NCBI RefSeq assembly: GCF_020177055.1
Contig: NZ_JAIQXT010000002.1
Coordinates: forward strand, 310,001 to 374,000
DNA from: Sphingomonas sp. R647
GTDB lineage: Bacteria; Pseudomonadota; Alphaproteobacteria; Sphingomonadales; Sphingomonadaceae
Direction of reading: 5' to 3'
DNA length: 64,000 bases
The translations under genes were made by a program, and so were the position numbers. Of this stretch, positions 10,167 through 19,121 are shown piece by piece. The notes below the pieces were generated by a model that was given only the letters and a program-made list of their open reading frames with translations, was not told where the DNA came from and made no database searches. How positions within the stretch are numbered: position 1 is the first letter of the stretch; the number at the start of each line of letters is the position of its first letter.

Positions 10167-12464
10167 TCAGCCCCGCAGCCGTTCGATCGCCTGGGCCAGC
10201 GCGACGTAGAGCTTGCCCATGTCGGACGAGAGCAGCGTCACGCCCAGCGGGGCGCCGTCGCGCAGGGCGAGGACCTGACGCAGCATCGCTTCGAAATCGT
10301 GGATGTAGCGATTGACCTGCTCGCGGAAGTCGGGATCGCCCTCGTACAGCGATGAGACTTCGCGCGCCTGACCGCTGTCGAGCAGGCGGACGGCGCGGCG
10401 GGTGAAGACGCCGCGGTCACCCTTCAGATACGCCGCCCAGGCGCTGTCCGACACTTCGTGCGCGAACGCCTTGGAGATGTCGATCGAGGCCGAGTTGAGC
10501 GCTTCGACCAGCAGCGACACCCGACGCGCGAAATTGTCGCGGTCGGCGTTTTCGCGTTCGGCACGGGCTTCGTCGATGCGTGCTTCGACCTGGGCCGATG
10601 CGTCGTTGATCGACAGCATCTGGTGGGCGAGCCGTTCGCTGGCGCGGGCGGCGGCATTGACCGCGCCCTGGGTCACTTCGCCCAGTTCGATCAGCTGGGT
10701 GCGGACGCTGGCGTCGAGTGCGCGGCGCAGCGCGGCGGAGCCCGCCTCCTCGAGTTGGCGGGTCGCTTCGGGGACGAGGCTGGCGAGCGCGACGCGGGCC
10801 TGATCCGACGCAGCGTTGGCGGTTTCGCGGATGCGGAGCAGCGCATCGACCAGCTCGGGCGCGGCCTCTTCGGCGAAGCGGCGGGCATTGGCGATGGCGC
10901 GGTCGACCACATCCTCAAGCTGCGCGGTCTTGGCCTGACCATCCTCCAGCGAATCGAGCAGCGCCGCCTGCGTCTTGGCGAGCATGTCGCGCTGCGTGCG
11001 CACGACATCGGCGATGGCCTCAATCGCGTCGTGGGTGCTTTCGGCGGCGGTGACGAGCGCGAGCAGTTCGGGCTTCGACGCGGCGATGACGCCACGGGTC
11101 GCGCCGATCCGCTGTTCGAGTCGCACCAGCGCCTCGGGCATCGTCTCGTCCATCTCGCGCGCCGAGGCATCGAGCGCGGTCAGCAGCTCTTCGGCAGTCG
11201 CGATCACGCGGCGCGCGGTTTCGTCGCCATCGCGCAGCGTCGCACTCATCGCACTGGCCGAGCTGTCGAGCGCGCTGATTGAGGCGGACAGCGCCTGGGT
11301 GCGCTCCATGCCGTGGCTGTGCAGCGACGCCAACTGGCCATCGGCCTGGGCGATGCCGCCGGTGACTGAGGCGAGCAGGATATCGACTCGCGTCTGCTCT
11401 TCGCCCAGCCGGTCGGCGATGCGACCGATCGTCTCTTCGACCTCGCCGATCCGGGTGCCGACGGTGTCGATGCTGTCGCGCCCGGCCTTGTCGAGCGAGG
11501 CCTGATTGGCGGCGAGCATGGCGAGCATCGCTTCGCCCTGTGCGGCGATGCCCTTGCGCGCCTCGTCCACCGCAGCGGCGGCGCGGTCGAGCATGGCGTC
11601 GACCGTTTCGGACATGCTGGCGGCGACGCCTTCAAGCCGGGTGCCGGCGGATTCGCTGGTCGCTTCCATCCGGGAGATGTGTGCGGCGAGCCGCTGGGCG
11701 GCGCCGCCGGCGATGCTGTCCGCCTCGCGCCCGCGTTCGCCGAGTGCAACGAGTTGCGCGTCGAGCGCCGAGGCGTGTTCGCTCGCCTTCATGCCCGCCG
11801 CATCGAGCGTCGCGGCCATGCCGGTCATTTCCTCATGCGCGCGCGGCAGTGACGCGAGGACGATGCCGACACTCTTCTCGGCAGAGGCACCGCTATCGAC
11901 CAACTTCTGCGCGCTGTCGGACACGGCGCGCGCCTCGGCGGCCATGCCGTTGGAGATCGCCTGAAGCCGTTCGGCTGCCCGGTCGCCCATCGCCATAAGC
12001 GCGGTGGTCTGGTCGGCGAGTTCAGCGCGGTTCGCTTCGATCTTGCGCGACAGCGTGGCGACGACACGCTCGAGGCTCGCGGCCTCGGCACGCATCGCGC
12101 GGGCAGTGTCGCCGAACCGGCGGGCCTCGGCGGTGCTGCTGCGGCGGAGGAGCAGCCACAGGATGCCGATCAGCGCGGGCGGGATGCACAAGGCTGCGAT
12201 CAGCTGGATGAGGTCAGCGGGCGGGGGCGGGGCGGCGAAGACCGGCTGGAGCAGCCAGCCGGCGACGCCGATCCATGCCAGCACCAGCCCGAAGGCGAAG
12301 GTCGCCGCGAGCCATGCGCTGCGCACGCGCGGCGGCTCCTCTTCGGACTGAAGCGCCGTTTCGGGCGCGGCTGCCAAGGGCTCACCCGCCTCTTCGACGA
12401 GCAGCAGTTCGTCGTCCTCGTCGTCAAGCGGACGCGGTCCGATCTTGTTCGTTCCCCCGTTCAT
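10167..12464 (-). CDS. Large membrane-anchored coiled-coil protein of unknown function
   Basis: A 765-residue protein with an acidic N-terminus (DDEDDELLLVEE), two membrane segments (about residues 50-72 and 86-107), then some 500 residues of Ala-rich heptad-like helix with no recognised signature, and a distinct C-terminal domain from about 640 (DNFARRVSLLVEALNSASID, then a Tyr- and Arg-rich end). The architecture recalls chemoreceptor-like or apolipoprotein-like helical bundles, but I see no classical methyl-accepting hairpin tip. Probable location: inner membrane with a long cytoplasmic rod. It is transcribed divergently from an Hpt-like gene 81 bases away. No function is claimed. Confidence 0.8.
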   Translation of the reverse strand: MNGGTNKIGPRPLDDEDDELLLVEEAGEPLAAAPETALQSEEEPPRVRSAWLAATFAFGLVLAWIGVAGWLLQPVFAAPPPPADLIQLIAALCIPPALIGILWLLLRRSSTAEARRFGDTARAMRAEAASLERVVATLSRKIEANRAELADQTTALMAMGDRAAERLQAISNGMAAEARAVSDSAQKLVDSGASAEKSVGIVLASLPRAHEEMTGMAATLDAAGMKASEHASALDAQLVALGERGREADSIAGGAAQRLAAHISRMEATSESAGTRLEGVAASMSETVDAMLDRAAAAVDEARKGIAAQGEAMLAMLAANQASLDKAGRDSIDTVGTRIGEVEETIGRIADRLGEEQTRVDILLASVTGGIAQADGQLASLHSHGMERTQALSASISALDSSASAMSATLRDGDETARRVIATAEELLTALDASAREMDETMPEALVRLEQRIGATRGVIAASKPELLALVTAAESTHDAIEAIADVVRTQRDMLAKTQAALLDSLEDGQAKTAQLEDVVDRAIANARRFAEEAAPELVDALLRIRETANAASDQARVALASLVPEATRQLEEAGSAALRRALDASVRTQLIELGEVTQGAVNAAARASERLAHQMLSINDASAQVEARIDEARAERENADRDNFARRVSLLVEALNSASIDISKAFAHEVSDSAWAAYLKGDRGVFTRRAVRLLDSGQAREVSSLYEGDPDFREQVNRYIHDFEAMLRQVLALRDGAPLGVTLLSSDMGKLYVALAQAIERLRG

Positions 12465-12545
12465 TGTCCCGGTTTAGCACAATCGCCCCATCGCCGCCTA
12501 GCATTGTGAAACCACTCATTAAGCACGTGGAATCTAGGGTCGGGC

Positions 12546-12839
12546 ATGGCGTATGATCCCGGTGCAATCGATGCGACTCTGGCGGCGGCGGTGGGCGATG
12601 AGCCCGGCCTGATCGCGGAGCTTCGCGGGGCGTTCCTCGAAAGCGCAAAGCGCGCGCTGGACGGGCTGGCCAAGGCCGATGATCCCGAGGCGTGGCGCGG
12701 TGCCGCGCTGCGGCTCAAGGGGCTGGCGGCAAGCTTTGGCGCGATCCGGCTGATGGCGCTGGCACAGGATGCGGCGGATGCGCCTGCGGGCGACCGCGCG
12801 GTGCTGCGCAAAATCGAGCGCGCGGTGGAGCGGCTCTGA
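12546..12839 (+). CDS. Hpt-like four-helix protein without the phospho-accepting His
   Basis: A 97-residue helical protein resembling a stand-alone histidine phosphotransfer (Hpt) domain: the segment AALRLKGLAASFGA aligns with the canonical AHxLKGxAxxxGA, with Leu55 where the phosphorylated His belongs. The LKG turn and following helix are kept, so the fold is likely retained while phosphotransfer is lost. It may be a pseudo-Hpt adaptor or binding protein. It has a short spacing to the divergent coiled-coil gene and lies 45 bases upstream of the dipeptidase. Confidence 0.7.
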   Translation: MAYDPGAIDATLAAAVGDEPGLIAELRGAFLESAKRALDGLAKADDPEAWRGAALRLKGLAASFGAIRLMALAQDAADAPAGDRAVLRKIERAVERL

Positions 12840-12884
12840 CCTGATTGCCCTTTCATCGCTGGCCCGCCGCGCTAGGCTGGGGCC

Positions 12885-14138
12885 ATGTCGATGTTGACCC
12901 TCGCTTCGTTGCTGCTGCTCGCCGGTCAGGCGCAGCTGCCCCCCGCACCCGACTCCGCGACACAAAAGCGGGTCGACAAGGTGCTGTCCCGTGCCCCGGT
13001 GATTGACGGGCACAACGACCTGCCATGGGAGCTCCGCAGTTCGCACGAGTCCCGGGTCGAGGGCGTGGAACTGGGTGCCGATACGGCGTCGCTCGCCAAT
13101 CCGCTCCAGACCGACATTCCACGGCTGCGCAAGGGCAAGGTCGGCGGACAATTCTGGTCGGTGTATATCCCGGCGAGCATGACCGGGCCAAAGGCGGTGG
13201 AGGCGACGATCGAGCAGATCGACATCGTCCGCCGGATCGTTAATCGCTACCCGCAGGACTTCGCGATGGCGCGCACGGTCGCCGATGTGCGGCGCATTTC
13301 GCGGCAGGGCAGGGTCGCGTCGCTGATCGGGGTCGAAGGCGGGCACCAGATTGACGGGCGGCTGGCGGTACTGCGCCAGTTCCATGAGCTGGGCGTCGGA
13401 TACATGACGCTGACCCATGGCAGGAGCCTGAGCTGGGCGGATTCGTCGACCGATGCACCGCGCGCCAACGGCTTGTCGCCCTTCGGACGGCAGGTGGTCG
13501 CCGAGATGAACCGGCTGGGGATGCTGGTCGATGTCAGCCATGTCTCCGACGCGACGATGGCGGCGGTGTTCGAAGTGTCGAAAGCGCCGGTGATCGCATC
13601 GCACTCTTCTGCGCGCGCGGTGACCGACCGGCCGCGGAACGTCCCCGACGCGCTGCTGCGCGGGATCGCGAAGAATGGCGGGGTGGTGATGATCGCCTTC
13701 TACCCCGGATTTCTGTCGCAGGAGTGGAGCGCGTGGGACCGCAAGCGCACCGACTTTGCCAAGGAACGCGGCGTGCCGGCGAATCTCTATGGCGGCCAGA
13801 CCCCCGCAGTGCTGGCGGAGTGGGAGCAGGCCAACCCCGAACCGGTGGTCAGCGTCGCGCACGTTGCCGATCATGTCGATCATGTCGCCAAGATCGCTGG
13901 GCGCGACCATGTTGGCATCGGCGGGGATTATGACGGGATCAGCGGCACCGGGCCGGTGCAGATGAAGGGTGTCGACAGCTATCCGTTGCTGTTTGCCGAG
14001 CTGGCACGGCGCGGCTGGAGCGATGCCGATCTGGCCAAGCTGGCGCAGGGCAATGTGCTGCGCGTCATGGAGCGGGCCGAGGCGGTCGCCCGGTCGATGA
14101 AGGGGCAGCCGCCGATCGACGCGACCGCGCCCGAATAG
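12885..14138 (+). CDS. Membrane dipeptidase (peptidase M19, renal dipeptidase family)
   Basis: A 417-residue exported zinc dipeptidase. The first 18 or so residues form a signal peptide; zinc ligands are seen in VIDGHNDLPW (His and Asp), GVEGGHQ (bridging Glu), DVSHVSD and ASHSSARAV (His). The C-terminal HVGIGGDYDG also matches the family. M19 enzymes hydrolyse dipeptides, including those with D-residues and dehydropeptides, so a role in peptide scavenging or cell-wall fragment turnover is likely. The first of two in-frame ATGs gives the best leader. Confidence 0.92.
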   Translation: MSMLTLASLLLLAGQAQLPPAPDSATQKRVDKVLSRAPVIDGHNDLPWELRSSHESRVEGVELGADTASLANPLQTDIPRLRKGKVGGQFWSVYIPASMTGPKAVEATIEQIDIVRRIVNRYPQDFAMARTVADVRRISRQGRVASLIGVEGGHQIDGRLAVLRQFHELGVGYMTLTHGRSLSWADSSTDAPRANGLSPFGRQVVAEMNRLGMLVDVSHVSDATMAAVFEVSKAPVIASHSSARAVTDRPRNVPDALLRGIAKNGGVVMIAFYPGFLSQEWSAWDRKRTDFAKERGVPANLYGGQTPAVLAEWEQANPEPVVSVAHVADHVDHVAKIAGRDHVGIGGDYDGISGTGPVQMKGVDSYPLLFAELARRGWSDADLAKLAQGNVLRVMERAEAVARSMKGQPPIDATAPE

Positions 14139-14235
14139 CGCGCAAAGGCCCCGTTTTCGACTAAAGGTCGATCCGCTTCGACAAGCGGGGCTGTCGTGAG
14201 TGGTTTGTTGGCGGTCGAGCGCGTTAGGTTCAGAA

Positions 14236-15363
14236 ATGTCCGATCCCGCCCACGCGCTGTCATCGCGATTCACGGTGTCGCCGCGCGTCGCGGTGCTATC
14301 GATCATCGGGTTCTGGGCGTTTTACTTTGCCAGCGTGACGCTGCGCGCGTGGATCATGGATTATTCCGGGCATCTGGACATGCTCGACAACCGCGCCTGG
14401 GTATCGCTGTTCGGGGTGGGCTTCACCTATCTGCTCTATCGCGCGCTGCGCCCGCTGGAACAGCGCAGCCTGCGAATCCGGGTTGCGGCGGCGTTCCTGT
14501 TCTCGATCGTGGCGGCGACCGCCTATTCAAGCGTCAACTACCTGTCCTTCTACGTCTATGATCCAACGCCGCACGAGCCTGCCCCGGGTCCGCCAACGGC
14601 AAAGGCGGAGGTGGTGAAGAAGATCGAGAAGGGGCCAGGCCATATGATCGCGGAGAACGCGATCCACTGGTATTTCTTCATTACCTCATGGGCCGTGCTC
14701 TATCTGGCACTGTCCTATGCCGGCGCGGTGCGCGCATCCGAACGGGAGGGGGCGCGGTTGCGCGCTGCGGCACAAACGGCGGAGCTGCGCGCGTTGCGGT
14801 ATCAGGTGAATCCGCATTTTCTGTTCAACGCGCTCAATTCCATTTCGTCACTGGTGATGAGCGGCCGCCACGCAGATGCGGAGGCGATGATCCTCAACCT
14901 ATCGACCTTCTTCCGTACCAGCCTCGCCGCCGAGCCGACGGAAGACGTGCCACTCGCCGACGAGATTGCCTTGCAGCGCCTGTACCTTGAGATTGAGGCG
15001 GTTCGATACCCCCAGCGGTTGCGCAGCGTGTTCGACATCGCGCCGGAGGCCGAGCGCGCCTGTATCCCCGGCCTCTTGCTTCAACCGCTGGTCGAGAATG
15101 CGATCAAGCACGGTGTTGCCCCGGCGCGGCGACCGGTGGAGGTGTTGGTCCGCGCGTGGATCGACGGCCTCCAGCTGGTGATCGAGGTAATCGACGATGG
15201 CGACGCCGCGCAGGAAACGAAGGGCACCTGTGTCGGCTTGCGCAACGTCCGCGATCGGCTGAACGTGCGGTTTGGCGATGCGGCCTCGCTTGCGGCCGGT
15301 CCACGCGCGCAAGGCGGCTTCGCCGCGAAAATCCGGATCCCGGTGGTTGCGCATGGCTGCTAA
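14236..15363 (+). CDS. LytS/YehU-type sensor histidine kinase
   Basis: A 375-residue membrane histidine kinase. Hydrophobic segments lie around residues 18-38, 55-70, 84-104 and 148-165; a short helix leads into RYQVNPHFLFNALNSISSL, the His-kinase motif of the LytS/YehU class with the phosphorylated His in NPHFLFN. The ATP-binding domain shows LVENAIKHGV and, late, VGLRNVRDRL. ATG 14236 is preferred over GTG 14200 because it starts just before the membrane region. The response regulator gene overlaps its end, giving a two-component pair of unknown signal. Confidence 0.9.
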   Translation: MSDPAHALSSRFTVSPRVAVLSIIGFWAFYFASVTLRAWIMDYSGHLDMLDNRAWVSLFGVGFTYLLYRALRPLEQRSLRIRVAAAFLFSIVAATAYSSVNYLSFYVYDPTPHEPAPGPPTAKAEVVKKIEKGPGHMIAENAIHWYFFITSWAVLYLALSYAGAVRASEREGARLRAAAQTAELRALRYQVNPHFLFNALNSISSLVMSGRHADAEAMILNLSTFFRTSLAAEPTEDVPLADEIALQRLYLEIEAVRYPQRLRSVFDIAPEAERACIPGLLLQPLVENAIKHGVAPARRPVEVLVRAWIDGLQLVIEVIDDGDAAQETKGTCVGLRNVRDRLNVRFGDAASLAAGPRAQGGFAAKIRIPVVAHGC

Positions 15364-16096
15364 GCGGATTCGTACACTGATCGTGGATGACGAGCCGCTT
15401 GCGGTCGAGCGGATGCAGATACTGTGCGCCGGGATCGCGGAGGTCGACTTGATCGGCACGGCAGTCGATGGCGAGGCGGCGTTGCGGATGATCGATGCGC
15501 TTCACCCCGATCTTGTGCTGCTCGACATCGCCATGCCGCATTGTGACGGGATTTCGGTGGCGGCATCGCTTGCCACCGCGCCGGGTGGCCCGGCGGTGAT
15601 TTTTTGCACCGCGTTCGACCAGCATGCGGTAGCGGCATTCGACGTCGCGGCGGTGGATTATGTGTTGAAGCCCGTCAGCGCCGAGCGGCTTGCGCGGGCA
15701 GTAGGACGGGCGGCGGAGGCGATCGGAAGGGGGACGAGCGAGCCGCCGCAACCGCCGTCGCGCTGGGCCGAGGAATTCTGGGTCCCGCACCGGTCGGAAA
15801 TGGTGCGGGTCGGCGCTGCTGAAATCGAGCGGGTCGATGCCGAGCGCGACTATATGCGGCTGACCGTGGCTGGTCGCAGCTACCTGATCCACCAGACGAT
15901 CACGGACCTGGAGCGACGGCTGGACCCGGAGCGCTTCATTCGGCTGCATCGGTCGACGATGGTGCGGCGCGACCGCATCGTGAAACTGCGCCACGACGGA
16001 CTAGGCGCCTGGCATGCCGAGCTGGCCGATGGCGAAAGCGTGCGGATCGGGCGTACCTATCAGGCCGCGGCGAAGGCGATCCTCGCGCCCCGCTAG
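15353..16096 (+). CDS. LytTR-family response regulator
   Basis: A 247-residue regulator, partner of the upstream kinase, whose stop it overlaps by 11 bases. The receiver domain (residues 1-120) has acidic VDDEP, phospho-acceptor Asp58 in LVLLDIAMP, and the conserved KPVS Lys. The C-terminal half (about 145-247) is a LytTR DNA-binding domain: WVPHRSEMVRV, DAERDYMRL and RLHRSTMVRRDRI. It should bind direct repeats upstream of its targets; none is evident immediately nearby. ATG 15353 yields the normal receiver start. Confidence 0.92.
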   Translation: MAAKRIRTLIVDDEPLAVERMQILCAGIAEVDLIGTAVDGEAALRMIDALHPDLVLLDIAMPHCDGISVAASLATAPGGPAVIFCTAFDQHAVAAFDVAAVDYVLKPVSAERLARAVGRAAEAIGRGTSEPPQPPSRWAEEFWVPHRSEMVRVGAAEIERVDAERDYMRLTVAGRSYLIHQTITDLERRLDPERFIRLHRSTMVRRDRIVKLRHDGLGAWHAELADGESVRIGRTYQAAAKAILAPR

Positions 16097-16120
16097 ACCC
16101 TGGCCCAAACCGACAAAGAA

Positions 16121-16149
16121 GCCCCGCCCGGCACTATGCCAGGCGGGGC
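16121..16149. terminator. GC-rich terminator hairpin
   Basis: GCCCCGCC (16121-16128) pairs with GGCGGGGC (16142-16149) between the convergent LytTR regulator and UrrA-like genes. It probably ends transcription from both sides, although the flanking U-tracts are weak. Confidence 0.65.
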
Positions 16150-16158
16150 AGGTAATCG

Positions 16159-16497
16159 TCAGGGAGCTACTCTGACACTTTGATCGCGCGCGGCAAGTTG
16201 CCGGGTGGCGGCGTTGCGAACAGCCAGTTCAATGGCGGGGCGGGCCGATTCGAGGGCTGTGGCGACACAGCGGTTGCGATAGCCGGTCGCGACCAGGTCG
16301 CGCATATCGGCAGTACCGCACACTGCCATCGCGGCACGGGAAATCCGGCGTTGGAACGCCTTCTGTCCCGCTACAGCGGACAGATTGAGATCGGCATAGG
16401 ACACTTCGATCGACTTGCCGGTGCGGGCAGCAGCGGGAAGCGAGACGAGCAGAACGGCACCAAGGGTGACTGCTCGAGCGAGATTGGCAAACATCAC
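16159..16497 (-). CDS. UrrA family small exported protein
   Basis: A 112-residue protein with a signal peptide ending near residue 24 (SLPAAARTG). The mature part contains SYADLNLSAVAGQKAFQRR, one Cys in AAMAVCG and a second in YRNRCVATAL, the pattern of the UrrA family of short sphingomonad envelope proteins. The two cysteines may form a disulfide in the periplasm. Function is unknown; the family name is associated with stress-responsive expression, but no convincing GGAAC-type general-stress promoter is seen upstream. Confidence 0.8.
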   Translation of the reverse strand: MMFANLARAVTLGAVLLVSLPAAARTGKSIEVSYADLNLSAVAGQKAFQRRISRAAMAVCGTADMRDLVATGYRNRCVATALESARPAIELAVRNAATRQLAARDQSVRVAP

Positions 16498-16678
16498 GGA
16501 CCTCTTTGGGTTCTATGCGTTCGGGGGCTGAACGCTGGTCCGGAGCTACGCGCCATGCGGCGTGGGTGCCATTTCCCTTCGACGGATATCGATGTCGCAT
16601 CGACAAGGCCCGTTCGCGGCCATCAACCGCCGTTCGTCGTCGACAGACGGCGAACGACACCGGGCAGCGGGCATGAAA

Positions 16679-16706
16679 AAAGGGCGCCCCCGAAGGGACG
16701 CCCTTT
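16679..16706 (-). terminator. Rho-independent terminator for the small lipoprotein gene
   Basis: On the minus strand an AAAGGGCG/CGCCCTTT stem is followed by a run of T residues (complement of 16676-16681), 43 bases after the lipoprotein stop. It is a classic intrinsic terminator. Confidence 0.75.
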
Positions 16707-16748
16707 CAATTCTACCGGACCGCATGGGCCCGCGAAGAACGAACCGGA

Positions 16749-16973
16749 TTAGCCAGCGACGTTGTCGGCAGCTGCTTCCAGGTTGTCAGCAGCGTTCTCA
16801 GCTGCGTCTTCGACGACTTCGTTGGTCGCGTTGTCAGCAACCATTTCCATGTTGTCGGCAGCTTCTTCGAGGCCGGCAGCGACGTTCTCGGCGGTGTTGT
16901 TCGTGGCAGGCGTGTTGCAAGCAGCGAGCGACATCAGGCCGGTCGCGGCAGCGACGATGAGAATCTTCTTCAT
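16749..16973 (-). CDS. Small Ala/Asn/Glu-rich lipoprotein
   Basis: A 74-residue protein starting MKKILIVAAATGLMSLAAC with a lipobox Cys19. The mature 56 residues are repetitive (AENVAAGLEEAADNMEMVADN..., AAENAADNLEAAADN), made of A/N/E/D/V only, with no basic or aromatic residue, and likely to form an amphipathic helix. An in-frame ATG six codons upstream (16991) exists, but the MKKI start gives a regular leader. Similar short envelope lipoproteins are common in sphingomonads; the role is unknown. It has its own terminator downstream. Confidence 0.82.
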   Translation of the reverse strand: MKKILIVAAATGLMSLAACNTPATNNTAENVAAGLEEAADNMEMVADNATNEVVEDAAENAADNLEAAADNVAG

Positions 16974-17115
16974 TCGTTTGCTCCCAAGCAAAGCTATTTC
17001 GGTTCGCCCCGGCCCGATTGCCGTGCGAGTTAGTCGGAATAGCGCCCGTTACGCGTCCGTCAATGGAAATTCATCTGTCAGCAAGGTTTGCGGCGAGCCG
17101 AAATGGTGCAGCGCA

Positions 17116-18486
17116 TCACTTGACCGGACCGATTTCCTCGGGCGCGTTCGCGACGACCGCAAGCATCGCCGTCCATGCCGCGACGTTCTGGCGCAGCTGG
17201 ACCGGATCGACCTTGTCAAGCGTGTCGTCGGGGGTGTGGTGGAGGTCGAAATAGCGGCTGCCATCCTGTTGCAGGTCTATCCCCGCAACGCCGGACGCGA
17301 CCAGCGCGGCGACGTCCGCGCCGCCGCCCGCGCGCTCACGGCCACGACTGATTCCCAGTGGCGCGAGCGCGGTGGCGACGCGATCGCCAACCGCCTTGGC
17401 GCTGTCGGGCAGTTTGAAATCGACCCGCCACACGCGGTCCGCGCCAAAGTCCGATTCGGCGGCGAGGGCGTGGTTCTCGTCCTTGTGCGCGTCGAAATAG
17501 GCCTTGCCGCCGAACACGCCGACTTCCTCGGCCCCGGCCCACAGGATGCGGATCGTGCGGCGCGGGGTCCCCGCGTCCATGATCCGCTTCGCTGCCGCAG
17601 CGACGATGCCGCAGCCGGTGGCGTCATCAAACGCGCCGGTGCCGATATCCCAGCTGTCTAGGTGGCAGGCGACGACTACCATGCCGGCCGCGGGATCGCT
17701 GCCCGGCACTTCGGCGATGACATTGCCCGATTCGGTGGTGCCGATCTGGCGCGGCGTGAGGGTCAGCTTCACTTTCACCGGCTGGCCGCGCTTGACGATG
17801 CGTTCGAGCTGCTCGGCATCGGGGAGCGACAGCGCGGCGGCCGGGATCGGCGTCACGCCATCGGCGAAGTTGGTGACGCCCGTATGCGGGTTGCGGTGAT
17901 AGTCGGTGCCGATCGACCGGATCAGGATCGCCGCCGCGCCCTTGCGTGCCGCGACGGTCGGTCCGCTGCGCCGGGCGGCACCGAACGCGCCATATTGCGA
18001 CCCGTCCTGGGTGCGGGTCATGCCGTGGCTGACAAAGGCGATCTTGCCCTTAAGGCTGCCATCGGGCGCAGCGTTAAGCGCGGCGAGGTCGGCGAAATAG
18101 ACGATCTCCGCCTCAAGCCCCTTGGCGCTGGTGGCACCCGAATTGCCGAGGGCGGTGAGGTGGAGCGGCTGGGGGAAGGGGGCGAGCACCTCCAGCGTTT
18201 CCGCGCCGCGCACCCAGGTTTTCATCTGGAACGGTTCGTTGCGGACGTTCTTGAAGCCGAGCGCGGCCAGCTTCTTGAGCGACCAGGCGCGCGCGCGCGC
18301 TTCAGCCTCGGTCCCGGCAAGGCGCGGCCCGACTTCGGTGGTCAGACCTTCGGTAATCTCATAGGCCAGATCGTCCTTGAGCGCGGCGTCGCGAAGCGCG
18401 GCCGGGTCCATCCCTTGCGCAAAGGCGGTGGCGGGGAGCGCGAACAGGGCGGTCGCGGCGGCGAGGCGGGTGAGGCGATGCGTCAT
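17116..18486 (-). CDS. M28 family zinc aminopeptidase, exported
   Basis: A 456-residue peptidase. Residues 1-20 are a signal peptide (MTHRLTRLAAATALFALPAT). A protease-associated-type insert lies around 120-240, and the catalytic domain holds the di-zinc set: VVACHLDSWD (His, Asp), GAFDDATGCG (bridging Asp), GAEEVGVFGG (Glu-Glu) and DLHHTPDD near the end (His). The family trims N-terminal residues from peptides in the periplasm. ATG 18486 is preferred to 18522 because it begins the leader. It is divergent from the next gene, with a 77-base shared promoter region. Confidence 0.9.
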   Translation of the reverse strand: MTHRLTRLAAATALFALPATAFAQGMDPAALRDAALKDDLAYEITEGLTTEVGPRLAGTEAEARARAWSLKKLAALGFKNVRNEPFQMKTWVRGAETLEVLAPFPQPLHLTALGNSGATSAKGLEAEIVYFADLAALNAAPDGSLKGKIAFVSHGMTRTQDGSQYGAFGAARRSGPTVAARKGAAAILIRSIGTDYHRNPHTGVTNFADGVTPIPAAALSLPDAEQLERIVKRGQPVKVKLTLTPRQIGTTESGNVIAEVPGSDPAAGMVVVACHLDSWDIGTGAFDDATGCGIVAAAAKRIMDAGTPRRTIRILWAGAEEVGVFGGKAYFDAHKDENHALAAESDFGADRVWRVDFKLPDSAKAVGDRVATALAPLGISRGRERAGGGADVAALVASGVAGIDLQQDGSRYFDLHHTPDDTLDKVDPVQLRQNVAAWTAMLAVVANAPEEIGPVK

Positions 18487-18563
18487 GCACGCCGTCCTAA
18501 AGTCACGAAACGCATTCGTCATGGGCCGAAACCCCTTCCGATCGACAAAAACTGGGGTAGGTC

Positions 18564-19046
18564 ATGGCGATGGACGGCGATTCAGAGATGTTTGATCGGA
18601 TCATCGCATTCGTGCGCGGCATCGGCATTCCGGTGACGGAGGATGCGGTCGCGGGCGATTCGTTTCTGCCTGCAGTCACGGTCACGGGCGGTGGCGTGGT
18701 GGTGGACCGTGCGCGGCTGCAATGGCCGGGCGATATCCTGCATGAAGCGGGGCACCTGGCGGTGCTGGAGCCGGCAGCGCGGAGTGGCGAAGTGCCCGAT
18801 GACAGTGTGCTCGAGCTGGCGGCGATGGCGTGGTCCTATGCGGCGGCGATCGAACTCAAGATCGATCCTGCAATCGTGTTTCACGAAGGCGGCTACAAAG
18901 GCGGCGGCCCGGGGCTCGCGCAGACTTATGCAATGGGCTTGTATATCGGCCTTCCGGAACTGGTTGCGGCGGGCATGGCGCACAGCGCGCTGACCGCGCC
19001 GGAAAGTGACCCAGTCTATCCCGCAATGGTACGCTGGCTGCGCTGA
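18564..19046 (+). CDS. Hypothetical protein with HEAGH zinc-like motif
   Basis: A 160-residue soluble protein of unknown family. It contains DILHEAGHLAVL (His60-Glu61-His64), the HExxH pattern of zincin metallopeptidases, followed about 25 residues later by a helix with glutamates (LELAAMAWSYAAAIEL) that could supply the third ligand. A second HEGG occurs at about 112. It lacks a signal peptide and has no obvious partner; EttA follows 75 bases later. Peptidase activity is only a possibility. Confidence 0.72.
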   Translation: MAMDGDSEMFDRIIAFVRGIGIPVTEDAVAGDSFLPAVTVTGGGVVVDRARLQWPGDILHEAGHLAVLEPAARSGEVPDDSVLELAAMAWSYAAAIELKIDPAIVFHEGGYKGGGPGLAQTYAMGLYIGLPELVAAGMAHSALTAPESDPVYPAMVRWLR

Positions 19047-19121
19047 TTGCCTTGAGGGCGCGCCATCGCTACATCGCGCGTCAAATCCCGACCCACCAGT
19101 TCGATCGAACGGAGACCACAA

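Noticed and set aside
10458..11964. Several long plus-strand frames opposite the coiled-coil gene
   Set aside because: Antisense shadows of the GC-rich, strongly biased 765-residue gene; no ribosome sites, compositions are Arg/Ser/Gly-rich.
16498..16748. EcfG-type GGAAC-N16-CGTT promoters for the UrrA-like and lipoprotein genes
   Set aside because: I looked for the motif on both strands upstream of each and found no convincing match.
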